A program made the translations under genes and the position numbers. The notes beneath the pieces are model-generated. The model had not been told where the DNA came from, did not search any database, and worked only from the letters and a program-made list of their open reading frames with translations. Below, piece by piece: positions 62,538-64,000 of a stretch of 64,000 nt of DNA (positions are counted from its first letter, which is position 1; every line of letters starts with the position of its first letter). The DNA is from an uncultured Rhodopila sp. (GTDB taxonomy: Bacteria > Pseudomonadota > Alphaproteobacteria > Acetobacterales > Acetobacteraceae): NCBI RefSeq assembly GCF_903944925.1, contig NZ_CAJATU010000072.1, forward strand, positions 1 through 64,000, written 5' to 3'.

Positions 62538-64000
62538 ATGAGCCCGATTACAACCCCGCTGCTCGACCGCGTATCCACGCCGGGCGACATGCGCAATTTC
62601 TCCATCGAGCAGCTTAAGCAGCTGGCGGAAGAAGTTCGGGCGGAGACTGTCGACGCGGTATCGGTGACCGGCGGTCATTTGGGCGCATCATTGGGCGTGG
62701 TGGAACTGACGGTCGCGATCCACGCGGTGTTCGATACGCCGGAAGATCGCGTGATCTGGGACGTCGGACACCAGGCCTATCCGCACAAGATCCTGACCGG
62801 GCGCCGAGACCGCATCCGCACCCTGCGCCAGGGCGGCGGCCTGTCCGGCTTCACCCGCCGGGCGGAAAGCGACTACGACCCGTTCGGCGCGGCGCATTCC
62901 TCAACCTCGATCTCCGCCGGCCTCGGCATGGCGGTGGCGCGCGACCTGAAGGCGGAGCGTTTCGCCGCGGCCTCCGAGGAGGAGCGGGTCGCCCAGGGGC
63001 TGGAGAACGACCAGCGCAACGTCATCTGTATCATCGGCGATGGCTCGATGAGCGCCGGCATGGCCTACGAGGCCATGAACAATGCCGGCGCGCTGAAATC
63101 GCGGCTGATCGTCATCCTCAACGACAACGACATGTCGATCGCCCCGCCGGTCGGTGCGATGAGCGCCTATCTGTCGCGGCTGATGTCGTCGCGCAGCTTC
63201 CTGTCGTTGCGCGATCTCGCGGTGAAGATGGTGAAACGCTTCCCGCGCGGCATCGAGCGCACCGCCCGCCGCGCCGAGGAATACGCCCGCGGCATCCTGA
63301 CCGGCGGCACGCTATTTGAAGAACTCGGCTTCTATTATCTTGGCCCCATCGACGGCCACAACCTGGATCACCTGCTGCCGGTGCTGCGCAACATGCGCGA
63401 GGCCGAGGAAGCCGGGCCGATCCTGCTGCATGCGATCACCCAGAAGGGCAAGGGCTACGGCCCGGCGGAACGCGCGCCCGACAAGTATCACGGCGTCTCC
63501 AAGTTCAACGTCATAACGGGAGAGCAGGCCAAGGCGCCGCCCGGACCGCCGAGCTACACCAAGGTGTTCGGCGACGCGCTGATCTCCGAAGCCCGGCGCG
63601 ACCCGACGGTGGTAGCGATAACCGCGGCGATGCCGACGGGCACCGGCCTCGACAAATTCGCCACCGAGTTCCCGGATCGCATGTTCGATGTCGGCATCGC
63701 CGAGCAGCACGCCGTCACCTTCGCCGCCGGCATGGCGACGGAAGGGATGAAACCGTTCTGCGCGATCTACTCGACCTTCCTGCAGCGCGGCTATGACCAG
63801 GTCGTGCACGACGTGGCGCTGCAATCGCTGCCGGTGCGCTTCGCCATGGACCGCGCCGGGTTTGTCGGTGCGGACGGCTCCACCCACGCCGGCAGCTTCG
63901 ACCTGTCCTTCCTCGGCTGCCTGCCGAACATGGTCATCATGGCCCCGGCGGATGAAGCCGAACTTGTCCATATGGTCGCCACCTCCGTCGCGATCGACGA
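62538..64000 (+). CDS. dxs: 1-deoxy-D-xylulose-5-phosphate synthase, 3' end outside the window
   Basis: The first 487 codons of the TPP enzyme that joins pyruvate and glyceraldehyde-3-phosphate, entry point of the non-mevalonate pathway. Seen: [40 protein letters not shown]/Mg-binding [19 protein letters not shown] with [13 protein letters not shown], and the second domain with [18 protein letters not shown] (Glu activating TPP) and [20 protein letters not shown] lies 5 nt before ATG 62538. Downstream of ispA in one operon. Confidence 0.97.
   Translation, partial: MSPITTPLLDRVSTPGDMRNFSIEQLKQLAEEVRAETVDAVSVTGGHLGASLGVVELTVAIHAVFDTPEDRVIWDVGHQAYPHKILTGRRDRIRTLRQGGGLSGFTRRAESDYDPFGAAHSSTSISAGLGMAVARDLKAERFAAASEEERVAQGLENDQRNVICIIGDGSMSAGMAYEAMNNAGALKSRLIVILNDNDMSIAPPVGAMSAYLSRLMSSRSFLSLRDLAVKMVKRFPRGIERTARRAEEYARGILTGGTLFEELGFYYLGPIDGHNLDHLLPVLRNMREAEEAGPILLHAITQKGKGYGPAERAPDKYHGVSKFNVITGEQAKAPPGPPSYTKVFGDALISEARRDPTVVAITAAMPTGTGLDKFATEFPDRMFDVGIAEQHAVTFAAGMATEGMKPFCAIYSTFLQRGYDQVVHDVALQSLPVRFAMDRAGFVGADGSTHAGSFDLSFLGCLPNMVIMAPADEAELVHMVATSVAID

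Overview
The window is GC-rich chromosomal DNA (coding regions dominated by G/C in third positions) from an alphaproteobacterium, most likely Rhodospirillales and probably Acetobacteraceae. The pointers are a MucR/Ros zinc-finger regulator, a hopanoid radical-SAM gene (hpnH) next to isoprenoid genes, a ubiE-coaBC pair beside mutM, orphan ethanolamine ammonia-lyase, a TRAP transporter with a fused DctQM permease, and the intergenic palindromes common in this clade. The taxonomic call is inference; no rRNA, tRNA, phage, complete insertion sequence or CRISPR array was seen.

Layout. 0-2.4 kb: 3' end of an unknown gene, an LLM-class flavin monooxygenase, and an AT-richer patch with small membrane-protein genes, one apparently frameshifted. 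2.4-8.6 kb: TetR-controlled RND efflux operon (tetR, adaptor, permease) and an EAL-domain protein. 8.6-13.5 kb: enoyl-CoA hydratase, mutM, ubiE-coaBC, a short histidine kinase. 14-19 kb: orphan DNA methyltransferase-like protein and two overlapping secreted sulfatases. 19-27 kb: ABC exporter, GT4 glycosyltransferase, a 202-bp palindromic element, MFS transporter, FMN-dependent 2-hydroxy-acid oxidase, second crotonase, MucR regulator. 27-34 kb: DUF1501 protein with a wrecked DUF1800 partner, free-standing EF-G, hydantoinase A without its B subunit. 34-41.6 kb: AI-2E exporter, VapB antitoxin with a truncated VapC, thiol-disulfide protein, TRAP transporter, decayed VapC, D-2-hydroxyacid dehydrogenase. 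41.6-46.2 kb: PBP1-type peptidoglycan synthase, 60-residue membrane protein, eutBC. 46.2-54.4 kb: broken and intact Uma2 genes, amidase, uronate dehydrogenase-GST pair, secreted PLD-type nuclease, Phd/VapC remnant, cupin, GMC oxidoreductase. 54.6-64 kb: GT9 glycosyltransferase, ribbon-helix-helix/unknown pair, MoxR-VWA pair, then hpnH-ispH transcribed away from ispA-dxs (dxs runs off the right edge).

How the genes work together. The right end supplies C5 isoprenoid precursors (Dxs, IspH), condenses them (IspA) and begins C35 hopanoid side-chain building (HpnH). UbiE serves quinone synthesis and CoaBC CoA synthesis. Much of the rest is small-molecule uptake, efflux and oxidation typical of a versatile soil or water heterotroph. 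A recurring theme is decay: three toxin-antitoxin loci, one Uma2 gene, one DUF1800 gene and one small membrane-protein gene carry truncations or frameshifts that can be read directly in the sequence.
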